Assembly: GCF_024220585.1 (NCBI RefSeq)
Contig: NZ_JAMXKF010000010.1
Span: 186,359 to 250,358 of the forward strand
Direction: 5' to 3'
DNA length: 64,000 nt
Source of the DNA: Dyadobacter diqingensis
Lineage (GTDB): Bacteria > Bacteroidota > Bacteroidia > Cytophagales > Spirosomataceae
Shown here piece after piece: positions 61,517 to 64,000 of this stretch. The position numbers were made by a program, and so were the translations under genes. The notes below the pieces were generated by a model that searched no databases, was not told where the DNA came from, and saw nothing but the letters and a program-made list of their open reading frames with translations. Position 1 is the first letter of the stretch, and every line of letters begins with the position of its first letter.

Positions 61517-63250
61517 ATGCTGATGCGAACAAAGTTACCGGCGGGGTTAATGCCTATGCTTTTTACAGCCATTTTGTTGATGTCGTGTAAACAAGATGAC
61601 GTTTCATCCGGCAATACGCAGGACGAAAAAATCCAGACAGCGGTCGATCCTGAAATAGCAAAGACCATGGGGCTGTTTTTAGATAACTGGACTCCCAAAA
61701 CGTTCAATGTGCCTTCGTTCACAACGGGCGAAATTCCTGCGACGGCCGTTGCAACTTTGACGGTGGATGCGGCGAAAGTGATTACAAAAATTCCTCCGAC
61801 TGTTTTTGGGCATAACGCGAATATCTGGATGTCGCCCATGGTGACGGAGCCGTTGTTTATGAACCATATCACCAATCTGAAACCAAACATTGTCCGTTTT
61901 CCGGCTGGCAGCGGCAGTGATGTGTATTTCTGGAATTCGAAGCCGGGTGCGCTTCCGGCTGACGTTCCCTTGCAGCTCATCGATAAGGACGGTGTTAAAA
62001 AAGACCCGGGATTTGGCTACGGTAGGACTGAGGATAACTGGCGGGCTTCCCTTGACAATTATTACGATATGATCAAACAGAGCAATTCCAATGGCGTTTT
62101 TACGGTCAATTATGGTTATGCGCGTTATGGGACAAGCGCAAATCCGGTTGCAGCCGCCGCACACCTTGCTGCTGACTGGGTTCGTTATGATAAAGGACGG
62201 ACACAATATTGGGAGATTGGCAATGAAAATTACGCGGACTGGGAGTGGGGTTATCGTATCGATGTTTCAAAGAATAAGGACGGGCAGCCTGAATATCTGA
62301 CGGGAAAACTATATGCTCAGCATTTCAAGGTTTTTGCTGATTCCATGCAAAAAGCAGCAGCGGAAGTAGGGGTAAAAATATTTATTGGCGCCGTGATGTA
62401 TGAGTCCCTGACTGAATCCTGGCAGGTGAACACCACCAAAACCTGGAACGCCGCCATGCTGCCGGAGCTGAACAACAGGGCTGATTTTTATATCGTGCAT
62501 AATTATTTTACCCCTTATGAGGAGAATTCGACGGCTGCGGTGGTATTGGGATCAGCACTTTCGCAGCCTTCTAAAATGATGAATTTCGTCACACAGACTT
62601 TGACCGCGAATGGTGCAGCCCAGAAACCGATTGCCATGACTGAATGGAATATGTGGGCAAAAAGCTCAAAACAGCAGGTTTCGAATATAAGCGGCCTGTT
62701 TGCCGCGCTGGTTGTAGGCGAGTCACTGATGAATAAATACGGATTGGCAGCGCGCTGGGATTTATTAAATTATTGGGCTGACGGCGACGATCACGGACTT
62801 TTCAGTGACGGCAATGAGCCTTCGGTAGCCAAATGGACGCCCCGGCCTTCATTTTATTACATGTATTTTCTGCAAAAGGGGATGGGCGACCGGCTGGTGG
62901 AGTCATCTTTGAGCACCAGTAATTCCGGTATCAAATCTTATGCTTCCACGTATTCTTCGGGCGAAGCCAATATCGCCCTTGTGAATACATCTCCATCGGC
63001 GCAAACGGTTGATATACAGCTGAAAAATTACAGGAAAGGAGAAAAGTTTTATTGGTATCAGTTACAGGGAAGCAATGATAACGGCGAGTTTTCGCGAAAA
63101 GTGATCGTCAATGGTTCCGCACCCGTCGGGATCGCTGGCGGCCCGGCTGACTATGCTACGCTCAAAGCAAAATCCGGACTGACAAAAGACGGCATGAGGG
63201 TAACAGTGCCGGGGTTTGGAATGGTTACTGTGACGGTGGAGGGGAAGTAA
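61517..63250 (+). CDS. Clan GH-A glycoside hydrolase lipoprotein (arabinofuranosidase-like)
   Basis: A 577-residue lipoprotein (lipobox AILLMSCKQDD). The catalytic barrel shows FGHNANIWMSPMV, RFPAGSGSDVYFWN, the acid/base Glu237 in WEIGNENYADWEWG and a nucleophile candidate Glu376 in MTEWNMW, the Asn-Glu and Glu arrangement of clan GH-A. A C-terminal beta-sandwich (STYSSGEANIALVNTSPSAQ) follows. It resembles proteins labelled alpha-L-arabinofuranosidase (GH51-like), but GH39 or another GH-A family cannot be excluded. As a surface lipoprotein at the end of the SusCD locus it likely makes the first cut on the bound glycan. Confidence 0.78.
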   Translation: MLMRTKLPAGLMPMLFTAILLMSCKQDDVSSGNTQDEKIQTAVDPEIAKTMGLFLDNWTPKTFNVPSFTTGEIPATAVATLTVDAAKVITKIPPTVFGHNANIWMSPMVTEPLFMNHITNLKPNIVRFPAGSGSDVYFWNSKPGALPADVPLQLIDKDGVKKDPGFGYGRTEDNWRASLDNYYDMIKQSNSNGVFTVNYGYARYGTSANPVAAAAHLAADWVRYDKGRTQYWEIGNENYADWEWGYRIDVSKNKDGQPEYLTGKLYAQHFKVFADSMQKAAAEVGVKIFIGAVMYESLTESWQVNTTKTWNAAMLPELNNRADFYIVHNYFTPYEENSTAAVVLGSALSQPSKMMNFVTQTLTANGAAQKPIAMTEWNMWAKSSKQQVSNISGLFAALVVGESLMNKYGLAARWDLLNYWADGDDHGLFSDGNEPSVAKWTPRPSFYYMYFLQKGMGDRLVESSLSTSNSGIKSYASTYSSGEANIALVNTSPSAQTVDIQLKNYRKGEKFYWYQLQGSNDNGEFSRKVIVNGSAPVGIAGGPADYATLKAKSGLTKDGMRVTVPGFGMVTVTVEGK

Positions 63251-63283
63251 TGGTTAATTATTAATGGTTGTAGCGGTAAATTT

Positions 63284-63325
63284 AAAAGCCAAAAAACAGC
63301 AATTTACGTTGTTTTTTGGCTTTTT
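63284..63325. terminator. Terminator of the glycan locus, 15-bp stem
   Basis: AAAAGCCAAAAAACA (63284-63298) pairs exactly with TGTTTTTTGGCTTTT (63310-63324); T residues continue. It ends the ECF-to-hydrolase locus and can also serve the convergent small gene. Confidence 0.88.
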
Positions 63326-63355
63326 GATTTTGCAAGTTTTCCCTGGTTGCTTGCA

Positions 63356-63658
63356 TCAGGATTCGATAACCCACATCCAGTTGGCTGGCCATGCGTTTGA
63401 ATTAATTCTTTCGTGGATGACGAGCTCATTGTTGATAAACTCATAACCTTTCAGGGTTCCCCCTTGATTTTCCACGTCATTTTTTGCAGTGTTGTGTAGT
63501 TCTATCCAGGTTTCGGCTGAAATTTCTTCTGTACTGGTCCATCTTAAAGATTCCCATTTCGGGTCATCTGAATTCTGAACATAACGAAGAACAAGATATT
63601 GAAGATACGCGTCATTGTTTAACCCCATGACGGAGGGTTTTTTGTCAGTTAATTTCAT
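63356..63658 (-). CDS. Small protein of unknown function
   Basis: A 100-residue soluble protein rich in Trp and Asn (DDPKWESLRWTSTEEISAET; NSNAWPANWMWVIES). It has no signal peptide, membrane helix or motif I recognise. The ATG start and the position next to a terminator support it as a real gene. No operon partner. Confidence 0.6.
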   Translation of the reverse strand: MKLTDKKPSVMGLNNDAYLQYLVLRYVQNSDDPKWESLRWTSTEEISAETWIELHNTAKNDVENQGGTLKGYEFINNELVIHERINSNAWPANWMWVIES

Positions 63659-63774
63659 GAGTAGAGTCTGGTTACACTGGTGAGAAACGTAGTAATAATA
63701 AGAATAAAGTATAGAAAAGTCAAGACCGATTCTAAATAAAAAATTTTCAAAATTGACAAACCGACACTAAAAAA

Positions 63775-63823
63775 ATAATCTCGGTTGTAACCTTTTGGAA
63801 ATGATCGGTACAACTGAGATTAT
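63775..63823 (-). terminator. Terminator of the epimerase gene (minus strand)
   Basis: ATAATCTC (63775-63782) pairs with GAGATTAT (63816-63823), and GTTGTA with TACAAC further in. On the minus strand a run of T follows the stem. It lies 34 bp beyond the stop of the partial epimerase gene. Confidence 0.7.
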
Positions 63824-63856
63824 CTAAAAATATGGTATTGGAATAATTAAATTTAT

Positions 63857-64000
63857 CTATTGATCTGCATGAATAGATTTGTACGATCCCTGCTCGATAT
63901 CTTCCAGAATTGATGCGTATTTTGGCTGCCATCCCAGCAGTTTTTTAGCCTTGTCAGAATTTACCAGGCTGTTTGATGCAAACCCGTAGGCCGCGCCGTC
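63857..64000 (-). CDS. NAD-dependent epimerase/dehydratase, C-terminus (partial)
   Basis: The minus strand is open from the window edge to a TAG at 63857, encoding 47 residues. The segment SLVNSDKAKKLLGWQPKY matches the C-terminal end of extended SDR sugar-nucleotide epimerases, where KAKKLLGWxP is a hallmark. The catalytic region lies outside the window. The substrate cannot be given. Confidence 0.75.
   Translation of the reverse strand, partial: DGAAYGFASNSLVNSDKAKKLLGWQPKYASILEDIEQGSYKSIHADQ

Noticed and set aside
63747..63932. Minus-strand 61-residue ORF near the end
   Set aside because: It overlaps the epimerase C-terminus in another frame and runs through its terminator.
1..64000. tRNA, rRNA or riboswitch genes
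   Set aside because: No cloverleaf-like segment with a tRNA T-loop pattern, rRNA core sequence or known riboswitch core was recognised in any gap.

Overview
The window looks like chromosomal DNA of a free-living, polysaccharide-degrading Bacteroidota, most likely a Cytophagales/Spirosomaceae member such as Dyadobacter (inference). The evidence is two SusC/SusD pairs, an ECF sigma/FecR pair feeding a SusC receptor with an STN domain, a type IX secretion C-terminal domain, DUF4374 and PepSY iron genes, and promoters of the Bacteroidota type (TTTG about 21 nt upstream of TAnnTTTG) instead of -35/-10 boxes. No rRNA, tRNA, CRISPR, integrase or transposase was seen.

Layout. 1-4 kb: the tail of an unknown gene, a GNAT acetyltransferase, the enoyl-ACP reductase FabV, an AraC regulator and an SDR. 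4.2-9.2 kb: a small uronide-sugar island with a GH43-like C-terminal remnant, GH105, DUF2264 (GH154-like), a secreted beta-propeller and a convergent hexuronate-type MFS transporter. 9.4-14.2 kb: an orphan carboxypeptidase-regulatory-like domain, an Old Yellow Enzyme divergent from an AraC regulator, and two SDRs. 14.4-22.4 kb: a secreted GH9/NodB-like fusion, an FG-GAP protein, an unknown exported protein and a 970-residue type IX cargo protein. 22.8-29.0 kb: a SusC/SusD/sulfatase locus for a sulfated glycan. 29.3-39.9 kb, all on the minus strand: an iron-uptake block (ECF sigma, anti-sigma, DUF4374, TonB receptor, DUF4374, PepSY protein, DNA-binding-only Fur-like protein, second beta-barrel receptor). 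A Fur-box-like dyad sits inside the sigma-factor promoter. 39.98-40.45 kb: a noncoding tandem repeat with a period of about 191 bp, made of small palindromes.

40.5-51.4 kb is mixed: a DoxX-like protein, a beta-hydroxyacid dehydrogenase, an AlkC/AlkD-type DNA glycosylase with a C-terminal Ig-like domain, a Tat-exported phosphocholine-type phospholipase C, a secreted esterase/SMP-30 fusion, an orphan TPR histidine kinase with a striking dyad array upstream, and a thioredoxin-like lipoprotein. 51.6-63.3 kb: a complete sigma/anti-sigma-controlled glycan locus (ECF, FecR, STN-SusC, SusD, two TIG-type surface lipoproteins, a clan GH-A hydrolase lipoprotein). The end holds a small unknown gene and the C-terminus of a sugar-nucleotide epimerase.

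How it works together: the SusCD systems and lipoprotein hydrolases capture and cut glycans at the surface. GH105, DUF2264 and the MFS carrier handle uronide products, and the iron block imports ferric chelates under predicted Fur plus ECF control. Functions are assigned from motifs read by eye. No database search was possible, so family names for less typical proteins are tentative.
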